This document shows, piece after piece, positions 1 through 5,839 of a stretch of 7,528 nucleotides of DNA. Each line of letters starts with the position of its first letter. The stretch's first letter is position 1. The stretch lies in contig JAKLFN010000098.1 in the NCBI GenBank assembly GCA_022711195.1, positions 1 to 7,528 on the forward strand, in the 5' to 3' direction. The notes beneath the pieces are model-generated. The model saw nothing but the letters and a program-made list of their open reading frames with translations. It ran no database searches and was not told the origin of the DNA. Made by a program: the position numbers and the translations under genes. This stretch comes from Bacteroidota bacterium. Its GTDB lineage: Bacteria; Bacteroidota; Bacteroidia; Bacteroidales; VadinHA17.

Positions 1-833
1 ACAGTAACTGCCACAGAGGTGTCGGGGAGAAAAATCAATGTTGAATCAACAGGCAGCTTTGCCGAGTCGAGTGTAAACCACAGGTACATAAATCCTCCAT
101 ACTGGATAGTAGCATCTTCTTTGTATTCAGGTTTCTGCATATACACGAAGGCACTGAGGCTGTCCAGCCCGCTGGTAACGCTGTTGTCGAAGTTGAAGGC
201 TCCCAGGTTGAGTGAAGTGCTGTTGATCCTGTCGATTGCCGGGTCGTATGTCAATCCTATAAGATTGGGAACCGCTGTCGTCCGGCTGCTATATCCTTTT
301 CCCAGCTCAAGGTCTATTACAGAGCCTTTCTGGAGTGAGTCGCCGGGTTCAATAATTTTCCCGTCGTGCAGCTGGCTGAGGACCATATCCACGGAAAGGT
401 CGGGTTTATATGATTTTTTCCCGATAACCAGCCCTGAGCTTTCAATAAGGGCATTAGCCTGGCGCAGTGGAAGGTCAATAAGGTTGGGTACAGCCACCAT
501 TTCAGGTTTTGAAGCATTTACGGTGAGTGAAATGTTACGCCATTTCTTCACCCTGAATCCGGCCTTAGGTGTCTGTTCTGCAACACAACCTCTGGGTACC
601 AGGGCAGTGTAAACGGAATCAACCACCACGTATTTCATCCGGCTTTTCTTAGCAAGCAGGTCGGCCTCCTTCATTGTTAAGCCAAAAAAATCGGGTACCT
701 GACGCGACTGTCCGTGTCGCGTGTAAATATTCAGCCATAACATGAGTATGGTAATGACCCCGACCGCTATCAGGATCGCCAGGCCGAAATTTTTAAAAAA
801 GACCTTGCTGAGAAGAAATTTTTTTAAGCTCAT
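1..833 (-). CDS. PASTA-domain membrane protein (C-terminus cut by window edge)
   Basis: The reading frame starts at ATG 833 and stays open to the left edge, giving 277 codons without a stop, so the C-terminus is missing. Residues 1-15 are basic (KK, K, K), and residues 16-36 form one hydrophobic membrane segment (GLAILIAVGVITILMLWL), suggesting a type II membrane protein with its bulk in the periplasm. Three PASTA repeats follow at about 45-107 (VPDFFGLTMKEAD), 113-178 (VAVPNLIDLPLRQA) and 186-255 (AVPNLIGLTYDPA). PASTA domains bind peptidoglycan or beta-lactam-like ligands in the families where they have been studied. No kinase or transpeptidase domain lies N-terminal to them, unlike PknB/PrkC or PBP2x. 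In Bacteroidota such stand-alone PASTA proteins commonly sit by rluD and ddl, which would lie beyond the left edge; this is recalled, not seen. The gene follows mqnE after 36 bases and has a promoter-like TACATTTGC just upstream. Family assignment is firm; the cellular role is unknown. Confidence 0.9.
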   Translation of the reverse strand, partial: MSLKKFLLSKVFFKNFGLAILIAVGVITILMLWLNIYTRHGQSRQVPDFFGLTMKEADLLAKKSRMKYVVVDSVYTALVPRGCVAEQTPKAGFRVKKWRNISLTVNASKPEMVAVPNLIDLPLRQANALIESSGLVIGKKSYKPDLSVDMVLSQLHDGKIIEPGDSLQKGSVIDLELGKGYSSRTTAVPNLIGLTYDPAIDRINSTSLNLGAFNFDNSVTSGLDSLSAFVYMQKPEYKEDATIQYGGFMYLWFTLDSAKLPVDSTLIFLPDTSVAVT

Positions 834-861
834 GCCGGAAGTGTGTTCTTGAATGATAACG

Positions 862-869
862 CAAATGTA
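862..869 (-). promoter_or_regulatory. Putative -7 promoter element for the PASTA gene
   Basis: On the minus strand TACATTTG is followed by C, an exact match to the Bacteroidota -7 consensus TAnnTTTG. It lies immediately after the mqnE stop codon (870-872) and 28 bases before the PASTA start codon, so a transcript would begin near 855 with a leader of about 20 bases. No clear TTTG -33 element is visible at the expected distance. The position in a 36-base gap and the identity with the element before tgt support it. Read-through from mqnE may also feed the gene. Confidence 0.55.
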
Positions 870-1970
870 TCATTTTATATTATAATGAGAGTCCCTCTCC
901 ACAGGTTCGAAACCCGCAGAAACGATCAGTTCCGAAATCTCCTCAGCAGATAATGAGGGATTTTTTTCTTCGGAACCGGCCATAGAATAGATCCTCGTGG
1001 TATCATCAATGGTCCCGTCAAGATCGTCAGCCCCGAACGAAAGGCTGATAACGGCAGTTTCTTTTCCTGTCATGGGCCAATATGCCTTTATATGCGGTAT
1101 ATTATCGAGGTATATCCTTGATACGGCATAATTCCTGAGATCCTCGGCAACACTTACTTCACCGAGATAGCCCATGCTGTTGTTGGAACTTTTATATTTT
1201 AAAGGGATAAAGGCATTAAATCCGTTAGTCTTATCCTGAAGGTCCCGGAGCCTCCTCATGTGATCGATCCTGTGCGAATAGGTTTCTATATGCCCGTAAA
1301 GCATTGTGGCATTTGATGGTATGTCTAGTCTGTGGGCTGTTTCGTGGATCATCAGCCATTGCTCCGATGTTGCCTTCTCATCACAGATATTCTTCCTCAG
1401 CTCTTCGTCGAATATCTCTGCTCCACCGCCTGGTATAGAATCAAGACCGCATCCTTTCAGGTATTCAAGGCCCTCTCTAACCGTCATTCCGGCTTTTTCA
1501 ATCATATAAGCCAGTTCAATTGCCGAAAAAGCTTTTATGTGCAGTGAAGGCCTGTGCTCCCTGATCTTCCTTACCAGACCGCCATAATAATATATGTCGT
1601 ACGATGGATGTACGCCGCCTACAATATGTACTTCCGTGATCGGTTTGTCATCGAAGCTCCTGACAATCTCAAGCATCTGCTCGTGGCTGAATTCCCAGCT
1701 TTCGGGATCTCCCTCTGTCTTATGATATGAACAGAACCTGCAGTTATAGATGCACTTATTGGTCGGTTCTATATGAAAGTTCCTGTTGAAAAAGGCGCGG
1801 TTGCCATTCTTTCTCTGCCTGACTATCCCCGAGAGTATTCCCAGCAGCGGAAGATCAGCTTCCCGGAAGAGGAGCAGGCCTTCATCATCATCCAGTCGTA
1901 TTCCTGAGATTATCTTCTCTGCAACAGTACGGAGCCTGTCGTTGCTGATATTTGAAAGAAGAGTTGTCAT
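870..1970 (-). CDS. mqnE: Aminodeoxyfutalosine synthase MqnE (radical SAM)
   Basis: This 366-residue cytosolic radical SAM enzyme of the futalosine menaquinone pathway joins the MqnA product, 3-[(1-carboxyvinyl)oxy]benzoate, to S-adenosylmethionine to give aminodeoxyfutalosine. The cluster motif CX3CX2C is present as Cys73, Cys77 and Cys80 (NKCIYNCRFCSYHK), preceded by HIEPTN. GGVHPSYDIYYY near 118-129, IPGGGAEIFDEELRKNIC near 198-215 and the NATMLYGHIET stretch fit MqnE. MqnC, the closest paralogue, usually has a different segment in place of GGGAEIF, so MqnE is the better call. Length is normal for the family. The ATG at 1970 has no Shine-Dalgarno sequence; the preceding bases are A/T-rich (TTACGTTTA). 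The gene lies 16 bases downstream of the rpmH terminator tract, so it needs read-through or a promoter hidden in that gap. The weak candidate TAATTTTA occurs there. No other mqn gene is in the window. Confidence 0.93.
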   Translation of the reverse strand: MTTLLSNISNDRLRTVAEKIISGIRLDDDEGLLLFREADLPLLGILSGIVRQRKNGNRAFFNRNFHIEPTNKCIYNCRFCSYHKTEGDPESWEFSHEQMLEIVRSFDDKPITEVHIVGGVHPSYDIYYYGGLVRKIREHRPSLHIKAFSAIELAYMIEKAGMTVREGLEYLKGCGLDSIPGGGAEIFDEELRKNICDEKATSEQWLMIHETAHRLDIPSNATMLYGHIETYSHRIDHMRRLRDLQDKTNGFNAFIPLKYKSSNNSMGYLGEVSVAEDLRNYAVSRIYLDNIPHIKAYWPMTGKETAVISLSFGADDLDGTIDDTTRIYSMAGSEEKNPSLSAEEISELIVSAGFEPVERDSHYNIK

Positions 1971-1986
1971 TAAACGTAAAATTAAT

Positions 1987-2015
1987 AAAAAAGGCGCCTC
2001 ATAAAGGCACCTCTT
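1987..2015 (-). terminator. Intrinsic terminator after rpmH
   Basis: Read on the minus strand, GGTGCC (2011-2006) and GGCGCC (1998-1993) pair as a six-base stem with one G.U pair across a seven-base loop. The stem can lengthen through flanking A/G against the T run. Six T residues follow directly (1992-1987). This is a textbook rho-independent terminator, 26 bases after the rpmH stop codon. It does not work in the plus direction, where the stem is followed by TCTTATAAT. It ends only 16 bases before the mqnE start codon. Confidence 0.85.
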
Positions 2016-2040
2016 ATAATGCTTATAGTTACTCTGAAGC

Positions 2041-2196
2041 TTATTTCAGTTTAAGCTCCGGCGTTACAGTAAGTTTTTTCCTTCCTTTTGCTCTGCGTGC
2101 AGAAAGAACTCTTCTTCCGTTGGCAGTGGACATCCTTTCCCTGAATCCGTGTTTGTTGGCCCTTTTTCTTCTTGATGGCTGAAATGTCCTTTTCAT
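2041..2196 (-). CDS. rpmH: Large ribosomal subunit protein bL34
   Basis: This 51-codon gene runs from ATG at 2196 to TAA at 2041. The protein begins [20 protein letters not shown], followed by [20 protein letters not shown], which is the universally conserved and strongly basic bL34 sequence. It ends [12 protein letters not shown], a tail a few residues longer than the 46-residue E. coli protein, as is common in Bacteroidota. bL34 binds 23S rRNA in the large subunit. The gene has its own promoter in the 63-base gap after rsmG and a strong terminator just downstream, so it is probably a monocistronic unit with some input from rsmG read-through. In many bacteria rpmH is followed by rnpA; here mqnE follows instead, so the usual rpmH-rnpA pair is broken. 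Confidence 0.98.
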   Translation of the reverse strand: MKRTFQPSRRKRANKHGFRERMSTANGRRVLSARRAKGRKKLTVTPELKLK

Positions 2197-2236
2197 CTTA
2201 TGCTGATTTTATTGTTTCCTTCCTATTTTGAGATCG

Positions 2237-2266
2237 CAAAGATAGTTATTTTTTTATTTTCAAAAA
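2237..2266 (-). promoter_or_regulatory. Putative Bacteroidota-type promoter of rpmH
   Basis: On the minus strand TATCTTTG (2244-2237), followed by C, matches the -7 consensus TAnnTTTG exactly. A TTTTTG at 2266-2261 could serve as the -33 element, with 16 bases between them; this is slightly shorter than the 19 or so usually quoted for Bacteroides. The -33 box overlaps the rsmG stop codon. Transcription would begin near 2230, giving a leader of about 33 bases that is A-rich and contains AGGAAGGAAA some 15-20 bases before the start codon. It is the best-supported promoter in the window because both boxes are present. Confidence 0.7.
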
Positions 2267-2883
2267 GGCAGATAGACAATTTTCTTTGTCTCAAAGTAAG
2301 ATTCTCCGAAAAACTCACTGATATTCCATACTTTAACCCTTTCCCGGAACGATTCCAATTCCAGGCTGAGGTCGCCTCCCTTAAGGTAGAAAATCCCGTT
2401 TCGAAGGGTATTCCTGTTTACAGGCGATATATTCCGGGAGGTTAAACCGACGAAACTACCGAATTGTGTCACTGCACGGCTCAAAATGAAATCAAACCTT
2501 CCGTTTTCCTCTTCAGCCCTTTTCCTTAAGGGGAAAGCATTTCCGAGGCCTGCAGCTTCAATGACTGCTGTGACAACATTGATCTTCTTTCCAATTGAAT
2601 CGAGCAGGGTAAATTCACACAGGGGAAAGAGTATAGCCAGGGGTATCCCGGGGAAACCACCGCCAGTGCCTACATCAAGTATACGGGTGCCGGGGGCGAA
2701 AGAGATTACCTTTGCAATGGACAGAGAATGAAGTACATGATGGATGTAAAACTCATCCATATCCTTCCTCGAGATAACGTTTATCCTGCTGTTCCACTCG
2801 TCGTAATGGGACTTCAGCCTGGTAAAAGATTCTTTCTGGGTGTCGCTGAGGCCGGGAAAATATCTGAAAACTGCTTCCGGCAT
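2260..2883 (-). CDS. rsmG: 16S rRNA (guanine527-N7)-methyltransferase RsmG
   Basis: This 207-residue SAM-dependent methyltransferase (GidB) makes m7G527 in 16S rRNA. The Rossmann SAM-binding loop is ILDVGTGGGFPGIPLAI at about 68-84, the family signature; the second strand is FTLLDSIGKKINVV (91-104), with Asp95 in the usual ribose-binding position and KK contacting rRNA in homologues. An N-terminal YDEWNSRINVISRKD (28-42) is also typical, as is FILSRAV (132-138). Length matches the usual 205-240. I chose the ATG at 2883 because it overlaps the stop of the upstream sigma gene as TGATG, a translational coupling arrangement; a GTG codon earlier at 2886 (GTGATG) would add one residue. Transcription is most likely from the glycosyltransferase-sigma operon. 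Loss of this methylation gives low-level streptomycin resistance in several species. Confidence 0.97.
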   Translation of the reverse strand: MPEAVFRYFPGLSDTQKESFTRLKSHYDEWNSRINVISRKDMDEFYIHHVLHSLSIAKVISFAPGTRILDVGTGGGFPGIPLAILFPLCEFTLLDSIGKKINVVTAVIEAAGLGNAFPLRKRAEEENGRFDFILSRAVTQFGSFVGLTSRNISPVNRNTLRNGIFYLKGGDLSLELESFRERVKVWNISEFFGESYFETKKIVYLPF

Positions 2884-3479
2884 CACCTGTTACCCGATTT
2901 GATGAAGATGTTATACAGAAGTGTTTTTGCACGGTAAAGTTGTGCCTTGACAGTTCCTATAGGGATACCGAGCTCGTCGGAAATCTCATCATAAGAGTAT
3001 TCCTTATAATATCGCAGCTCGATTATCTCACGGTATGGCGATTTGAGCTGGTTGACTATCTTCCTGAGGGCTGCGATCTTCTGGTCGTTAATCAGAGCTT
3101 CTTCAGGATCGGGCAGATCGGATTGCAGATTTACGGCAGGATTTTCGGCACCTTCCTGCCACTGGTCAATAGGAACAGGCGAGGAGTGCTTCTTCCTTAT
3201 AAAGTCGATACAGTTATTCGACGCTATCATAAAAAGCCAGGTGCTGAATGCAAAGCGTGGAACATAGGTGTCGATGCTCCTGAAAGCCTTCCCGAAGGCT
3301 TCAATAGTCAGGTCCTCCGCATCGGAAGGATTATTAACCATTTTAAGAAGCATATAATAGATGGAATCCCTGTAGCGGTTCATCAGTGTGGCAAAGGCTT
3401 TTTCATTGCCTCTTTTTGCCTCCTCGACCAGCACCAGATCATTCTTTGCATTTTCGGAGAGTTCCTGACTTATTTCCAT
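2883..3479 (-). CDS. ECF-type RNA polymerase sigma-70 family factor
   Basis: This 198-residue protein has the two-domain layout of extracytoplasmic-function sigma factors. Region 2 spans about 27-98, with NPSDAEDLTIEAFGKAF (core-binding region 2.2) at 50-66 and FSTWLFMIASNNCIDFIRKK (region 2.3-2.4, -10 recognition) at 78-97. An acidic linker of about 45 residues follows. Region 4 spans 145-190, with SPYREIIELRYYKEYSYDEI and a helix-turn-helix near ISDELGIPIGTVKAQLYRAK. There is no sigma region 1.1 or 3. The start ATG at 3479 overlaps the glycosyltransferase stop by 10 bases, and the stop overlaps rsmG by one base, so all three are very likely cotranscribed. No anti-sigma gene (FecR-like, zinc-binding anti-sigma or other single-pass membrane protein) lies next to it. 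The group and target promoters cannot be told from this window. Confidence 0.95.
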   Translation of the reverse strand: MEISQELSENAKNDLVLVEEAKRGNEKAFATLMNRYRDSIYYMLLKMVNNPSDAEDLTIEAFGKAFRSIDTYVPRFAFSTWLFMIASNNCIDFIRKKHSSPVPIDQWQEGAENPAVNLQSDLPDPEEALINDQKIAALRKIVNQLKSPYREIIELRYYKEYSYDEISDELGIPIGTVKAQLYRAKTLLYNIFIKSGNR

Positions 3480-4597
3480 TGGTTCTTCCCGGGTCTGCTG
3501 ATGAAATTGCTTATTAGGACAGCACTGTTTATTATCGGTGAAAAGATATCAAAAAATAGTGAAAAAACTGCTATCCCCGGTTCATTTAGCTTCCTCTGGC
3601 ATGTTAACATCACAGTAAGCTGAATTACCAGCCTTATACCGAATATCACCAGCAGCCATATCCATAGATAAAGAAATGACAGGAGAACAATGAAGGAAAT
3701 GTAAAATAACAGCCTCGATGCCGGCTCTGTTGCCAGAAGAAGCTTATGTTTTGCCTTGTATAAAGGAGCTGTGGTGAAGTGTCGTTTTTTCTGGAGAAAC
3801 CAGTTCCTTAGAGTAGTGCAGGGCACAGAACGGGTGTGTGACTCCCTTCTGAACTCAACACTCGTATTCTGCCTGCCCGCATTGGCATTTACAAAAAGAT
3901 CATCGTCGCCGGAGATGATATGTGAATGTGCACCGAAACCGCCATTCTCAAAGAATACACTTTTCCGGTATGCCAGGTTACGTCCGACACCCATATATGG
4001 TATTCCCCTGACAGCCATCCCGAGGTACTGGACAGCTATCATCAGGGTATCGTACCTTATATAATGGTTCAGCAGACCCCTGTTCTTCCTGTATCCTCCG
4101 TAACCCAGCACGAAATCAGTAGTTCCTGTAAAATTTGAAACCATGTACGACAGCCATTTGTCTGATTCGGGCCGGCAATCGGCATCGGTGAAAACAAGTA
4201 TATCATTTTTTGCAGCCTTGATGCCGATGAACTGTGCAAATTTCTTGTTATGAGTGAATTTTGGGTCCTTGTTGACATTTGATACTCTCAGGCGGGGATA
4301 CCTGCCGAGATATTCTCCAAGAACTTCATATGAATTATCCTCCGAGCAGTCATTCACGACTATCACTTCATAATCGTGGTAATCCTGGCTGAGTATGGAG
4401 GGAAGATTCTCACGCAGGTTTTCAGATTCATTACGGGCACAAATAATGACCGAAACCGGCTCTTCACATTTTCCTGTTTCGGGGTGTTTGTATAAGGTAA
4501 CTGCCAGATAGAAATAAAGATAATAGAACAACTGAACTGCCGCACTCAATGCAAAAGCGATGAAGAGCACAAAGAAAATCGGGTTATCCTGAAACAT
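3470..4597 (-). CDS. Membrane-anchored family 2 glycosyltransferase
   Basis: This 375-residue inverting GT-A (GT2) glycosyltransferase has an N-terminal membrane segment (about 5-36) and C-terminal hydrophobic segments (about 294-332 and 342-364), with the catalytic domain facing the cytosol. It begins VSVIICARNESENL (48-61), then EVIVVNDCSEDNS (77-89). The metal-binding motif is TDADC (137-141), the catalytic-base motif is SGDDDLF (229-235), and QKKRHF (269-274) takes the place of the Q-x-x-R-W motif of processive synthases. Its donor and acceptor cannot be predicted; envelope polysaccharide or lipid glycosylation is likely. I chose ATG 4597. An in-frame TTG at 4621 would add eight residues, but TTG starts are rare and the upstream stretch is not conserved-looking. 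It is the first gene of a tight operon with the sigma factor and rsmG and diverges from tgt. Confidence 0.88.
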   Translation of the reverse strand: MFQDNPIFFVLFIAFALSAAVQLFYYLYFYLAVTLYKHPETGKCEEPVSVIICARNESENLRENLPSILSQDYHDYEVIVVNDCSEDNSYEVLGEYLGRYPRLRVSNVNKDPKFTHNKKFAQFIGIKAAKNDILVFTDADCRPESDKWLSYMVSNFTGTTDFVLGYGGYRKNRGLLNHYIRYDTLMIAVQYLGMAVRGIPYMGVGRNLAYRKSVFFENGGFGAHSHIISGDDDLFVNANAGRQNTSVEFRRESHTRSVPCTTLRNWFLQKKRHFTTAPLYKAKHKLLLATEPASRLLFYISFIVLLSFLYLWIWLLVIFGIRLVIQLTVMLTCQRKLNEPGIAVFSLFFDIFSPIINSAVLISNFISRPGKNQWK

Positions 4598-4641
4598 ATA
4601 CTGGGTAAAATGAAGGGACAATATTAATAAGATAATCTTTA

Positions 4642-4671
4642 CCTGAGAAAAATAGTTATCATTTTCTCAGG
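4642..4671. repeat. Perfect 10-base inverted repeat in the divergent promoter region
   Basis: CCTGAGAAAA (4642-4651) and TTTTCTCAGG (4662-4671) are exact reverse complements separated by ten bases (ATAGTTATCA). They lie between the glycosyltransferase and tgt starts, ending ten bases before the tgt -7 element. Neither strand has a T tract after the second arm, which argues against a terminator, and no transcript is expected to enter from either side. One turn plus of spacing between half-sites would suit a dimeric regulator, but a function is inference only. Confidence 0.6.
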
Positions 4672-4680
4672 CAGATGCTT

Positions 4681-4688
4681 TACATTTG
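4681..4688 (+). promoter_or_regulatory. Putative -7 promoter element of the tgt operon
   Basis: TACATTTG, followed by C, matches the Bacteroidota TAnnTTTG consensus exactly and is identical to the element before the PASTA gene. It ends 23 bases before the tgt ATG, so the transcript would start near 4695 with a leader of about 17 bases that lacks a Shine-Dalgarno sequence. No good TTTG -33 box is visible; the inverted repeat at 4642-4671 occupies that region, as expected if an activator or repressor acts there. Confidence 0.6.
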
Positions 4689-4711
4689 CACTGCCGCTAG
4701 CAAAAGCAATT

Positions 4712-5839
4712 ATGTTCACTGTATATACAAGGGATAAGGAGACAAAAGCCAGGACAGGTTTGCTGACGACGCCTCACGGTGATATTCCGACACCTATCTT
4801 CATGCCAGTAGGAACGGGTGGGACGGTCAAGGGAATTCTTCAGCGCGATCTGAAGGAGGATATTGATGCGAAGATAATCCTGGGCAACACGTATCATCTC
4901 TATTTAAGACCCGGCACCGGTATAATCAGGCAGGCCGGAGGGCTACATAGCTTTATGTCGTGGGAAAGACCTATTCTGACCGACAGCGGCGGATACCAGG
5001 TATTTTCTCTCTCCGTGAACCGGAAACTTACCGACGAAGGCGCAATATTCAAGTCGCATATCGATGGATCGTCACATACCTTTACCCCGGAAAATACTAT
5101 AGATATACAACGTATCCTCGGCTCTGATATCATGATGGTCCTCGATGAGTGTGCACCTTTTCCCTGTGATCATAAGTATGCCGAGAAGTCTGTTGCCCTG
5201 ACACATCACTGGCTCGACAGGGCTGTTGCATATTTCCGGGCAACAGAACCTCTCTGGGGCAGGGAACAATACCTGTTTCCGATTGTCCAGGGAGGTGTCT
5301 TCGACGATCTGCGGAAGAAATCGGCAGAGAAAATTGCAGCTGCAGGCATGGCAGGCAATGCAATAGGAGGGCTGTCGGTGGGTGAACCTGCCGAAGAGAT
5401 GTACCGTGTAATTGAAATCGTAAACAACATACTCCCGGAAGATAAACCCAGGTACCTCATGGGCGTGGGTACTCCTGCCAACCTGCTCGAGGCAATAGAA
5501 CGCGGGGTCGATATGTTCGACTGTGTGATGCCTACACGTAACGGACGCAACGGGATGCTCTTTACTTCGCAGGGAATTATAAATATCAAGAACAGGCAAT
5601 GGATGAACGATTTCAGTCCTATTGACCCGGAAGGCCCTTCACCTGTCAGCCTGAAGTACACCAAAGCATACCTGAGGCACCTGGTCATATCAGGCGAAAT
5701 ACTCGGCTCACAGATATCAAGTATACATAATCTTGCGTTTTACCTTAAGCTGATGAAAGACGCAAGGGAGAAAATTAATGATGGCAGTTTCAGAAAATGG
5801 AAAGAGTCAATGGTAAAAAAAGTCTCAGAGAGGCTTTAA
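4712..5839 (+). CDS. tgt: tRNA-guanine transglycosylase (queuosine), Tgt
   Basis: This 375-residue enzyme exchanges guanine 34 of tRNAs Asp, Asn, His and Tyr for the queuosine precursor preQ1. It keeps the expected active site: LTDSGGYQVFSL (89-100) with the general acid/base Asp91, MVLDE (142-146) with Asp145, PIVQGG (190-195), GGLSVGE (219-225) and FDCVMPTRNGRNG (269-281), where Asp270 is the predicted nucleophile. Length and N-terminus (start ATG 4712, few bases after the promoter) are normal. The oddity is the zinc site. In most bacteria a CxCxxC motif lies after DPE; here residues 306-316 read PEGPSPVSLKY with no cysteine, although the downstream histidine in SIHNL (337-341) is kept. I recall partly similar loss in other Bacteroidota Tgt, unchecked. 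It is the first gene of an operon with the LptF/LptG permease, overlapping it if the ATG at 5797 is that gene's start. Confidence 0.96.
   Translation: MFTVYTRDKETKARTGLLTTPHGDIPTPIFMPVGTGGTVKGILQRDLKEDIDAKIILGNTYHLYLRPGTGIIRQAGGLHSFMSWERPILTDSGGYQVFSLSVNRKLTDEGAIFKSHIDGSSHTFTPENTIDIQRILGSDIMMVLDECAPFPCDHKYAEKSVALTHHWLDRAVAYFRATEPLWGREQYLFPIVQGGVFDDLRKKSAEKIAAAGMAGNAIGGLSVGEPAEEMYRVIEIVNNILPEDKPRYLMGVGTPANLLEAIERGVDMFDCVMPTRNGRNGMLFTSQGIINIKNRQWMNDFSPIDPEGPSPVSLKYTKAYLRHLVISGEILGSQISSIHNLAFYLKLMKDAREKINDGSFRKWKESMVKKVSERL

Noticed and set aside
19..612. Plus-strand open frame of 197 codons
   Set aside because: It is antisense to the PASTA gene, whose repeats are clear on the minus strand; the plus-strand translation shows no domain.
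1985..2005. Six-codon minus-strand frame (MRRLFY) within the terminator hairpin
   Set aside because: It starts inside the hairpin loop, is out of frame with mqnE and has no ribosome binding sequence; chance is the simplest explanation.
1993..2013. GGCGCCTC and GGCACCTC as a short direct repeat
   Set aside because: Read on the minus strand the same bases are the two arms of the rpmH terminator, which explains them fully.
2940..3623. Plus-strand open frame of 227 codons
   Set aside because: It lies opposite the sigma factor and the end of the glycosyltransferase, both with strong family motifs, and its translation has no recognisable domain.
4642..4671. The inverted repeat as an intrinsic terminator
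   Set aside because: Neither strand has a T tract after the second arm, and genes on both sides point away from it.
5072..5688. Two overlapping minus-strand open frames of 160-175 codons
   Set aside because: Both lie opposite tgt, whose catalytic motifs are intact on the plus strand.
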